Part shown: positions 6,801 through 13,996 of the stretch, piece by piece
Numbering within the stretch: the first letter of the stretch is position 1
How the letters are laid out: every line of letters starts with the position of its first letter
From: an uncultured Oscillospiraceae bacterium
GTDB taxonomy: Bacteria > Bacillota > Clostridia > Oscillospirales > Acutalibacteraceae
DNA: 38,370 bases
NCBI GenBank assembly: GCA_900547275.1
Contig: URGA01000010.1
Span: 1 to 38,370, forward strand
Direction: 5' to 3'
The notes under the pieces: model-generated
Database searches by the model: none
What the model was told of the DNA's origin: nothing
What the model saw: only the letters and a program-made list of their open reading frames with translations
Made by a program: the position numbers and the translations under genes

Positions 6801-9800
6801 TTATTGGTTGTCGGAGGCCTTTCTCTTCTTCATGAAAGCGATAATAACAACCGATGCCGCAATTGAAACAATAAGGAGAACACTGCCGAATGCAATGCCG
6901 GTCTCAACGCCTGTGTTAGGAATTGAGGGTGATTTTACCTTATTTGTATTTTTCAGATTGTCAATCTTATCTTTAAGATTATCAGCACTGGAGTTCTTGT
7001 CTGAATTTCCTGTGCCGGGCTTATCGGAAGTACCGGGCTTGTCGGGATCAACCGGCTTGTCAGGATCTTCCGGATTATCGGGATTGTCAGGATTTATCGG
7101 TTCGTCTCCGGGTGTTCCCAAGGCATCAAGAACTGTTCCGTACATTCCAACTTTACCCTGGGCAACAAGATCATCCAGAATACCTACAACCATGCCTGAC
7201 ATACCGCCGAGAGCGGAACTAAGCAGGCCCTTTACAGCAGCGTAGTTAGAAGCGTCTGCAAAGAGAACATCATAGATGTAATAGAATACTGTTGTAAAGC
7301 ATGTATCTGTGTCGCCTGTTCTGAGTATGAAGTACTGATTAGAATTGCTCTTGCTGGGAAGAACTTCAACTGTTGCGCAGTTTGCAAGAGTCATCCAATC
7401 GATAGCCTGAAGTTTAATCTTGCAATCTGTGCCTACTAAACCTGAAAGGTCGATTGGAGAAGCTGTGAGCATCTTATTGATGGCATCAGCGGAAAGATCA
7501 AGTGAAGAACCGAGATCTTTGAGCACACCCATCTGAGTAAATACGCCTGCAATTGTGTCGTTAAGTTCGTCTGTACCGATTACATAAGCAATTCTGGGAA
7601 GAACTTTGATAAGTCCGTTAAGAGGATCCGGTGAAACAACGTCAAGAACGTCATTCAGCAGAGCGTCTATAACAGGTCTTAAGAATTCATCAGCAGCAAT
7701 ATTTTTGCTGGTTTCTGCAACTTTGTAGTAGTTAGCCTTGTACTCTTCAGTAGTAGGAAGACTTGTTGCACCGATCTGCTCAAGAAGCGGGATAAGTCTT
7801 GAATAAACGCCTTCAACGTATTGGCCGTTGCCGTCAACATAGTCAAACATATTAACACCAACGTCAACAATTAAAATGGATGTGCCGGGAGCCAGAAGAG
7901 TTGTAATAGGACGAAGTACTGCCAGCAGTGCGTCCACAAATCCCTGACGGTCGCCGTCCTGGAAACCGAAGTCGCCGCTTTCAAATGCAGCCTCTGCGAG
8001 AGCGTCAAGATCTTTGCATGCCTTTATCTTCTCGGCTGCCGCACTGTATTTTTCTTCCTCCAGAACTGTAACTATCTTTGAGGGGCTTATGATTAATTTG
8101 ATTACTCCGCCGAGAGTCATGCCTGCAACACCGATATCTGTTTCATCATGAGAAAGGGTTGCATACAGATCAAAGATTTTGGAAACCATTTCGTTAGTAT
8201 AAACGTTTTCTTCCAGTATCGGATCAAGACCGTTTGAAAGGTCAACCTCCGGTGCTACAAGAGGAAGAACCGTATCTGTAACAACAGACCAAAGGCCGTC
8301 AACAGCACTCTGAATTCCGCCTACCGTGTTAGCTACTTCGCTGTCGGCAGGACGAACAATCTTTGTCATCTGGTATTCTTTGATTTCTTTATCAAACTTG
8401 TAGTCGCTTGATTCAGGCTTAATTATAACCATGAATTTTGCGAGAACATCGTCGGAAACTTTCTTTCTGAAATCTTCCGGCATTGCAACATACTTTTCTC
8501 TTGCAGTTTCGACAACGCTTGAAGTAAGATTGTCGAGATCAACACCGTTTACATACTTTTCAAAATCTTCAAGCAGAAGCTGTGAAAGAACATCTGAAAG
8601 ATTGTCATACAATGTTGATACAGTATAAGTTGTTACTTTTGTAGGATTGGTATATGCCAGTTCAGCAGTAAGCTTATCTGCCGTATATACATTTGTAAGA
8701 TTTGCAGCAGGTCTAACTTTTGATACCTTGCCGATCTTGTCGAAGATAATTCTTGCGTTTTCAGAAAGCGCGTTTACTTTATTCAGAGCAGCAGATGCAA
8801 TATCAACATCAACTTCTCCTTTGTCAACAAGTTCTTTACCGGCAGAAACAACGGCGTTTACAGCCGCTTCAACGTCTTTATAGTCGTCAAATGCTGAAAC
8901 TAAATCTAAACCGATTTCCAAAGTCTTTTCAGTTGGAACAATAACATCGGTCTTAACTGCTTCATAATATGCGTTGAACGCATCAATGTAGCCCTCGGGT
9001 GTGCGGTCGCTCTTCCATGAATATGTATAGTTACCTGAAGTACCGGTTCTGCTTACATAGTCAAAATAAGAAACTGATTTCGGGTCTGAACCGCCGGCAA
9101 ACAAATCCTGCTGTTCGTCAAAAACATATCCGAAAATATTGCTTACGGTTGTGCCGAATTTGCTTGTTGAAGGATTGAGAGCATAAATATAGAAGCCGAC
9201 GCCTGAAGTGCTTCCGTAAGGATAAAGATAATCTGAAAATTCAAGACCGTCTTCATCGAGACCCTTTACATTTTTAATAAGGAGAGCCAGAGTATCCTGA
9301 GCAGTCTGATTGTCGGTATAATCAAGACCGTAGCTTGCAAGATATTTTCCGCTTGCAACTTCAGTAAAGTAAGGCTGGAATGCTTCAATAGCGTCCTTAT
9401 AAGAACCGGGAAGTTCACCGATTACAGCCTCGATGTCTTTAAGGTTCTTATTAAGAGCGTCAATGCTCTGCTGGGTAGAGGGGCTCTTAGACGGGTTTCC
9501 GCTGAGATTGCGGGCAACATCGTTTTGAACAAAAGCCGCCCAGTAAGCATAATGGCTAACTGAAACTTCAAGTTTTTCTTTCTCTGACAATGCTTTTACT
9601 TTTGCTGAAACATCGTCAAAAGCTTTTCGAGCGGCTTCTTTCTGTTCCACTTCTTCTTCTTTTGCGGAATAGATATAGTTTCTATGATTATCATAGAAAG
9701 ACTGTATCGCTTCCTCAACGGCAGTTACTGTCTCGCTTTTTGAGCCACTGTCATCCGCGCCTGCTGCCATTGCGTAAAAACCGACCGTTACGCTGGACAA

Positions 9801-9851
9801 CACGATCAAAACGGAAAGCAGTAGGCTAATTGCTTTTCTGCTTTTTTTCAT
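6801..9851 (-). CDS. Large sortase-anchored surface protein (IPNTG motif), function unknown
   Basis: A 1016-residue secreted protein. A typical signal peptide (MKKSRKAISLLLSVLIVLSSV, about 30 residues) is followed by roughly 890 residues of mostly helical, acidic sequence in which I recognise no domain. A Pro/Asp/Gly spacer (DNPDNPEDPDKPVDPDKPG) at about 915-945 leads to a cell-wall sorting signal: IPNTG at about 977, a hydrophobic segment, and MKKRK near the end. The motif is a non-canonical LPxTG form. The only sortase in the window is the class B enzyme at 10852-11751. The ATG at 9851 has AGGAAGG 9 bases upstream. Monocistronic by its own promoter and hairpin. It could be an adhesin or structural wall protein; nothing in the sequence decides. 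Confidence 0.88.
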   Translation of the reverse strand: MKKSRKAISLLLSVLIVLSSVTVGFYAMAAGADDSGSKSETVTAVEEAIQSFYDNHRNYIYSAKEEEVEQKEAARKAFDDVSAKVKALSEKEKLEVSVSHYAYWAAFVQNDVARNLSGNPSKSPSTQQSIDALNKNLKDIEAVIGELPGSYKDAIEAFQPYFTEVASGKYLASYGLDYTDNQTAQDTLALLIKNVKGLDEDGLEFSDYLYPYGSTSGVGFYIYALNPSTSKFGTTVSNIFGYVFDEQQDLFAGGSDPKSVSYFDYVSRTGTSGNYTYSWKSDRTPEGYIDAFNAYYEAVKTDVIVPTEKTLEIGLDLVSAFDDYKDVEAAVNAVVSAGKELVDKGEVDVDIASAALNKVNALSENARIIFDKIGKVSKVRPAANLTNVYTADKLTAELAYTNPTKVTTYTVSTLYDNLSDVLSQLLLEDFEKYVNGVDLDNLTSSVVETAREKYVAMPEDFRKKVSDDVLAKFMVIIKPESSDYKFDKEIKEYQMTKIVRPADSEVANTVGGIQSAVDGLWSVVTDTVLPLVAPEVDLSNGLDPILEENVYTNEMVSKIFDLYATLSHDETDIGVAGMTLGGVIKLIISPSKIVTVLEEEKYSAAAEKIKACKDLDALAEAAFESGDFGFQDGDRQGFVDALLAVLRPITTLLAPGTSILIVDVGVNMFDYVDGNGQYVEGVYSRLIPLLEQIGATSLPTTEEYKANYYKVAETSKNIAADEFLRPVIDALLNDVLDVVSPDPLNGLIKVLPRIAYVIGTDELNDTIAGVFTQMGVLKDLGSSLDLSADAINKMLTASPIDLSGLVGTDCKIKLQAIDWMTLANCATVEVLPSKSNSNQYFILRTGDTDTCFTTVFYYIYDVLFADASNYAAVKGLLSSALGGMSGMVVGILDDLVAQGKVGMYGTVLDALGTPGDEPINPDNPDNPEDPDKPVDPDKPGTSDKPGTGNSDKNSSADNLKDKIDNLKNTNKVKSPSIPNTGVETGIAFGSVLLIVSIAASVVIIAFMKKRKASDNQ

Positions 9852-9915
9852 TTTCGTTTACCTTCCTGAAAAAATTAATACAGCACCGCAAAAACAAACC
9901 GGTTGCTCATGTACA

Positions 9916-9962
9916 ATGATATCTTGAAATTTAATTTTTGTAAATATGCCATATTTTACAAA
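9916..9962 (-). promoter_or_regulatory. Surface-protein promoter overlapped by an inverted repeat
   Basis: On the minus strand TTTACA (9939-9944), 17 bases, TATCAT (9916-9921). The -35 lies inside an inverted repeat with arms TTTGTAAA (9937-9944) and TTTACAAA (9955-9962) and a nearly symmetric centre. A repressor bound here would block the promoter. Apart from this site and the tetR promoter/operator at 10103-10135, I see nothing in the 321-base gap 9852-10172. Confidence 0.5.
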
Positions 9963-10102
9963 TATATAAGTTGCCGTTTATGCATGTTGTACAAATTGTT
10001 GATTATAATAGACGGATTTGAAATTTATTTCTAACAACTCTTGCGTTTTTCAAAAACAGACCGCTTTAACTATTTGTTGCTTTACTACACTAAATTATTT
10101 CG

Positions 10103-10135
10103 TAATTTGATTTTTAATTCAAATTATGATATAAT
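10103..10135 (+). promoter_or_regulatory. tetR promoter with autoregulatory-type operator
   Basis: TTGATT (10107-10112), 17 bases, TATAAT (10130-10135) with an extended -10 TG. The 24-base inverted repeat TAATTTGA (10103-10110) / TCAAATTA (10119-10126) covers the -35 and most of the spacer, the usual place for a TetR-family autorepressor site. Confidence 0.65.
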
Positions 10136-10172
10136 GTATAAACAGAATATACAGGAAGGATAAATTTTAGTC

Positions 10173-10805
10173 ATGAAACAGGCTGAAAAAAACAGACTGA
10201 GCACCAATCAAATAATAACTGCCGCAATAAATGAATTTGCGCATTATGGTTATGCCAACGCTTCCCTGAATAGACTTTGCAGAGAAAACGGAATATCAAA
10301 AGGTAAACTATATCATTATTTCGATTCTAAAGACGAATTATATTATCAGTGCGTAAACTTTATCTTTTTTGATTTCAGCAGTATGCTCCAAAACATAGAG
10401 ATAGATAAGACAAAATCTGTTTTCGATAACCTGCATTACTATTATGAAAATATTCTTCAATACTGGACGACGCACCCCGAGTCCTGCCTGATTATCAAAC
10501 GCGCCAGCCTTATGTTCGACAGCAAGGATTTTAAACAGGTTAAAGAAGGCCAGAAGAAATACATCATGACCGCAAAACAGAACCTGCTTGAAATAACAAG
10601 GTCCGGCAACTGCAACGCATACGTTTCAAACGACGAACTTTTCGAAGTGCTTAAAGCAGTTAACGAAAACCTGTTTATGCGAAAAATAGGCAACGCCGCC
10701 GAACTGGCAATAGAAGGCAAAAACGAAGAAGTACAAAAAAAGAAAAAGGAAATTATGGCCTTGTACGACAGAATGATAAACGTTCTGCTTCACGGAATAC
10801 TATAA
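10173..10805 (+). CDS. TetR/AcrR-family transcriptional regulator
   Basis: A 210-residue TetR-type repressor. The N-terminal DNA-binding part (about 10-57) has IITAAINEFAHYGYANASLNRLCRENGISKGKLYHYF in the standard three-helix arrangement, followed by DSKDELYYQC. The remaining helices form the ligand and dimer domain, which is too variable to assign. The ATG at 10173 has AGGAAGG about 12 bases upstream. It is divergent from the surface-protein gene and convergent with the sortase gene, so either could be a target; an inverted repeat over its own promoter points to autoregulation. Confidence 0.92.
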   Translation: MKQAEKNRLSTNQIITAAINEFAHYGYANASLNRLCRENGISKGKLYHYFDSKDELYYQCVNFIFFDFSSMLQNIEIDKTKSVFDNLHYYYENILQYWTTHPESCLIIKRASLMFDSKDFKQVKEGQKKYIMTAKQNLLEITRSGNCNAYVSNDELFEVLKAVNENLFMRKIGNAAELAIEGKNEEVQKKKKEIMALYDRMINVLLHGIL

Positions 10806-10810
10806 ATAAA

Positions 10811-10845
10811 AGAAGCGTACCGCACCCGATACGCTTCTTTTTATT
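10811..10845. terminator. Bidirectional terminator between tetR and the sortase gene
   Basis: AGAAGCGTA (10811-10819) pairs with TACGCTTCT (10830-10838), with T-rich flanks on both strands. It serves the convergent TetR and sortase genes. Confidence 0.85.
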
Positions 10846-10851
10846 TTTTAT

Positions 10852-11751
10852 TTAATTTTCGCTGTTACTCGTTTCTTCAATCTCAACAGGATACCATTGC
10901 TCGTCGTTTTTATAAGGATTTTCAAGTCCCTTCAGGTCATACCATATCTGTGGATATTTCGGATTATCCCGCTTCTTGGCAACAGAAGTGTCAACAGAAG
11001 CGCTTTCGCCGTCTCTGACCATTCTTGCAACGATTACAATGCGGCAGTCTGCGCGGTAATTGCCGGTGTCTACCTCTCTCGTGCAGGTCGAAAGAGTAAG
11101 TATCTTGTCGTTTTCATTAACGTCAACGCCTGTGTCAAACAGCGAGCGCTTTTTTATCTCGCTCATATAGCCGTCAAAATTTTCGCCGCCCATATTAGGA
11201 TAAATATAATTGAAAATATAGCCGTTATCCTCATCAGCAGAAGCGCTTGTAATAAACACTGCAAATATCTTCCATTTATACATATTAGTCCTGGTGTTAA
11301 ATTCTACAACAGGATGCTCTTTGTAAAAATCAAGATCGCTGTATTTCGTAAGTTCTGAAAACATCGTTTGGTCCAGCCAATTATGACCGTAAAGAACGGT
11401 GTTTTCGCCAAGAGAAGACGCACTGCAATCCATATCCATAAAGATTGAGCCTCTTCCCTCTTCTTCCTTTTCAAAATTATGGTTCAGATAAAAATCGTTA
11501 TTATCTGTTTGCACAACGGGATAATCAACGTGGGTCGAATCTATCTTTATCCAGCCCACAAAATCGTTATTCTTTTCGTAATATTCGTTGTATTTCTCCG
11601 GTACCTCAGTAACACTTGTTTGCGAATCGGTAGCCGTCTCTGTTGGCGTTTCATTGGTCTTGTCTGTGTTAAAATAATAAAGGCCCCCAGCCACTGCCGC
11701 GGCAATTAAGAGCACCAAAATAACAATAACAGCCGACTTCTTTTTGCTCAC
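10852..11751 (-). CDS. Class B sortase
   Basis: A membrane-anchored cysteine transpeptidase of 299 residues that attaches surface proteins to peptidoglycan. An N-terminal helix (about 7-27) anchors it. The sortase fold (about 60-275) shows class B features: DYPVVQTDNNDFYLNHNF, catalytic histidine in LYGHNW, an extended region before the active site, cysteine in TLSTC and the arginine in YRADCR. The start is GTG at 11751, with AAAGGAGG 7 bases upstream; a strong promoter stands at 11797-11824. Class B sortases of C. difficile recognise (S/P)PxTG motifs, so the nearby IPNTG protein is a plausible substrate; this is inference. A Glu/Asn-rich tail follows the catalytic domain. Gene symbol withheld because the subclass in this organism is uncertain. 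Confidence 0.93.
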   Translation of the reverse strand: MSKKKSAVIVILVLLIAAAVAGGLYYFNTDKTNETPTETATDSQTSVTEVPEKYNEYYEKNNDFVGWIKIDSTHVDYPVVQTDNNDFYLNHNFEKEEEGRGSIFMDMDCSASSLGENTVLYGHNWLDQTMFSELTKYSDLDFYKEHPVVEFNTRTNMYKWKIFAVFITSASADEDNGYIFNYIYPNMGGENFDGYMSEIKKRSLFDTGVDVNENDKILTLSTCTREVDTGNYRADCRIVIVARMVRDGESASVDTSVAKKRDNPKYPQIWYDLKGLENPYKNDEQWYPVEIEETSNSEN

Positions 11752-11796
11752 TACGAAGCCTCCTTTCGCTGTAAAAAACTAACGTATTCAATTTCT

Positions 11797-11824
11797 ATTA
11801 TAAAAAAGGCTCGCAAACTGTCAA
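11797..11824 (-). promoter_or_regulatory. Sortase promoter
   Basis: On the minus strand TTGACA (11819-11824), 16 bases, TATAAT (11797-11802); both boxes match consensus. It lies about 45 bases before the GTG start. Confidence 0.75.
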
Positions 11825-11907
11825 GACATAAATTGCTCCTTCGGCTCATGTTTTCACATTGCAATGAGCATATTTATATGTTAGGATGATATCGGGAGGG
11901 ATAATTT

Positions 11908-12744
11908 ATGTTAAGGCAAAACAGAACAAATATAATAATCTTTTATATAATCACTGCGGCGGCGCTGACAGCGGCGGCATTCATAGACCTTCAACTTGAT
12001 ATCAAACTAAATTCACCTGAAAATCCTTTTGCAATCTGGTTTCAGAACACAGGCGAAATTTCCTGCCGCCTTATCTGTCCTCTGGCAGGCACCGTGCTGT
12101 TTTACACCTGCAAAAGCCGATTCGGAAAAACCGCAGGATTTCTTATCGCAATCGGAGGCTCCATATATCTCGGTTACTACATCGGCAAATACTTCTTTAT
12201 TGAAGAAAACAGAATGGCCTTTAGCATCGTATGGGGCTTAGGATTCGGAATCGTCACCCTTATTACGGGAAAATATATAAAAATTCCCGAAAAAGCAAAA
12301 AAACCGCTGATGGCTCTTGCAATAGCGGGAATTGCAGTTATGGCGGTACAGCTTCTTGCAGTTGAGGGATTAAAATATCTTTGGGGCAGAGTCCGTTTCC
12401 GCGATCTTATTGCCCAGGGAAGTTACGAGGCATTTACTCCATGGTACCAAATCAACGGTATAAACTCAAACAAATCTTTCCCCAGCGGTCATACCGCCGG
12501 TGCCGGAATGAGTTATCTTCTTATGCTTCTGCCCTGCGCATTCAGCAGTTGGAAAAGCAAAAAGAACGTCTGCTTCTGGGTTGCCCTTATTTACACTGGG
12601 ATAGTAGCCTTCACCCGACTGGTTATGGGCGCCCACTACCTAAGCGACGTTGCCGCAGGTGGTCTTATCAGTTTTACTATTGTAATTATCACAATGAAAA
12701 TATTTGAAAAAGCGGCTGAAAAGCACCCGGAGATCACGTGCTGA
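11908..12744 (+). CDS. PAP2-superfamily lipid phosphatase
   Basis: An integral membrane phosphatase of 278 residues with about six to seven membrane helices. The three catalytic motifs are present in order: KYLWGRVRFRD (KxxxxxxR type), PSGHT with the general acid histidine, and RLVMGAHYLSDVAAG with the nucleophilic histidine and its aspartate. Such enzymes dephosphorylate undecaprenyl pyrophosphate, phosphatidate or related lipids; which one cannot be decided here. The start at 11908 has GGGAGG about 8 bases before it. It is convergent with the immunity-like gene, whose stop codon is directly adjacent (12745). The envelope context fits lipid carrier recycling, which also underlies bacitracin tolerance. 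Confidence 0.9.
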   Translation: MLRQNRTNIIIFYIITAAALTAAAFIDLQLDIKLNSPENPFAIWFQNTGEISCRLICPLAGTVLFYTCKSRFGKTAGFLIAIGGSIYLGYYIGKYFFIEENRMAFSIVWGLGFGIVTLITGKYIKIPEKAKKPLMALAIAGIAVMAVQLLAVEGLKYLWGRVRFRDLIAQGSYEAFTPWYQINGINSNKSFPSGHTAGAGMSYLLMLLPCAFSSWKSKKNVCFWVALIYTGIVAFTRLVMGAHYLSDVAAGGLISFTIVIITMKIFEKAAEKHPEITC

Positions 12745-13338
12745 TCACGGTTTCTTTCGTCTCTTTTCATATATTTGAGCTTCTTTATTTATCGGGCTGT
12801 CTTTCATCAGAAAGGCGGCCCATTTTATATCGTTTTTTTCTATTCGTTTCTTGCTTTCTTCAAGGTTTTCAAAATATCTGCCAATTGTTTTTTCAATCTC
12901 TTTTTCGCAATCATCTATTCCACATCTGCGCACAATGGAAGTTAGCTCGTAAAAAGCAAGACCTATCGCGTGAGCCTCGGTATGCACTGAAGAACACGCC
13001 TGGGCAACAGCATGGCAAAGAGCGCAGTCGGCAGAGTTATCAAGAAGAGGCGCCACACGGTGAACCTCCAGAATAGCGGCTTTTGCAACAGGCATTTTAA
13101 CCTTGCCGCAGGCCCAGTCCCAGCAGACGCTTTCTGCAATATCCCAACAGTGTTCGCTTGGATAGCGGCGCCTTAAAATTTCCAGCGGATTCTGCATACT
13201 GACAAATGCCCAAAGCACAAGGATTCTGCGTTTCTGACCCCTGAAAGCCTCAAGAAGCGGCTGGAGGCAGGCGCTTTCGCGGTTAAATAATATCTGATTT
13301 TTTCTTTTGTACTTTTCTCTTACATCGTCAAGTTCCAA
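12745..13338 (-). CDS. Putative immunity protein (Imm-5-like)
   Basis: A soluble, mostly helical 197-residue protein rich in Ala, Cys and His, with a central region (CWDIAESVCWDWACGK, then AKAAILEVHRVAP and CHAVAQACSSVHTEAHAIGLAFYEL). From memory this resembles the family annotated as putative immunity protein (Imm-5-like); the assignment is tentative. The start is TTG at 13338 with GGAGA 6-7 bases upstream; no in-frame ATG exists between it and an upstream stop. It overlaps the region of the GNAT stop codon, so its translation is coupled to the acetyltransferase gene before it. No toxin gene is seen nearby. Ends in a basic tail, YEKRRKKP. Confidence 0.6.
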   Translation of the reverse strand: MELDDVREKYKRKNQILFNRESACLQPLLEAFRGQKRRILVLWAFVSMQNPLEILRRRYPSEHCWDIAESVCWDWACGKVKMPVAKAAILEVHRVAPLLDNSADCALCHAVAQACSSVHTEAHAIGLAFYELTSIVRRCGIDDCEKEIEKTIGRYFENLEESKKRIEKNDIKWAAFLMKDSPINKEAQIYEKRRKKP

Positions 13339-13339
13339 T

Positions 13340-13864
13340 TCATTTCTCCGTATCTTCGTTACTGATGCAATATATCAGATGCGGAATATCGATACCGTAA
13401 TAGTGCTTCACCTGAACGCCGCACACTTTCATTCCGTTTCGCAGGGCTACTCGGCGGGACGGCAAATTCAAATCCCGTATAATCGAGTAAACGCGCTTTT
13501 CTCCAAGGCGGTTAAAGGCGTAATCCTTACAGGCAACCGCCGCTTCTGTGGCGTAACCTTTATGCCAGAAATCTTTTCTGAAAAGATACCCTACTTCAAC
13601 AACGTTTTCTCCCCACCACAACTGCTTTGTAAGTCCGCACTGACCAATTACTTCTCCGTTTTCTTTAAGGACAACTGCCCAAAGGCCTATTCCGTCGGTT
13701 TCATAACGGACGAGTTGTTTTTTCAGCCACTCATCTACTTCATCATCGGAAAAAGCGTGCTCATAGGCATACATTACATCTTCGTCCTGCAATATTTTGC
13801 AAAGCGCAGAATAATCTCCATTATCCATTTTTCGCAAAATCAATCTTTCTGTTTCAATTATCAT
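13340..13864 (-). CDS. GNAT acetyltransferase (RimJ/RimL type)
   Basis: A cytoplasmic acetyl-CoA-dependent N-acetyltransferase of 174 residues. It opens with IETERLILRKMDNGDY, typical of the RimJ/RimL subfamily, and contains the strand pair VIGQCGLT, the acetyl-CoA loop region FRKDFWHKGYATEAAVACKDYAF and the late strand VYSIIRDLNLPSRRVALRNGMKVCG. The ATG at 13864 has GAGG about 8 bases upstream; a TTG at 13882 lies further out without a site. The stop codon nearly touches the TTG of the next gene. Family members act on ribosomal protein N-termini or on small molecules; the substrate here is unknown. Confidence 0.87.
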   Translation of the reverse strand: MIIETERLILRKMDNGDYSALCKILQDEDVMYAYEHAFSDDEVDEWLKKQLVRYETDGIGLWAVVLKENGEVIGQCGLTKQLWWGENVVEVGYLFRKDFWHKGYATEAAVACKDYAFNRLGEKRVYSIIRDLNLPSRRVALRNGMKVCGVQVKHYYGIDIPHLIYCISNEDTEK

Positions 13865-13947
13865 GCTATCGCCTCTTTTCAAACTTAATTATAAAGACTG
13901 ATAAGCGAGAGGTCAATAACCCGTTAAAGCCAAGTGAAAACAGAAAG

Positions 13948-13981
13948 AAAAACCGCCCTGCAAATGAACAAGGCGGTTTTA
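13948..13981 (-). terminator. Terminator after the LRR surface protein gene
   Basis: AAACCGCC (13950-13957) pairs with GGCGGTTT (13972-13979). On the minus strand the stem ends in a T run, 16 bases after the stop codon. Confidence 0.85.
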
Positions 13982-13996
13982 TTATTGGGTTTAATT

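Noticed and set aside
13307..13888. A 193-codon plus-strand frame over the GNAT gene
   Set aside because: The minus-strand GNAT reading explains the sequence; this is the antisense shadow.
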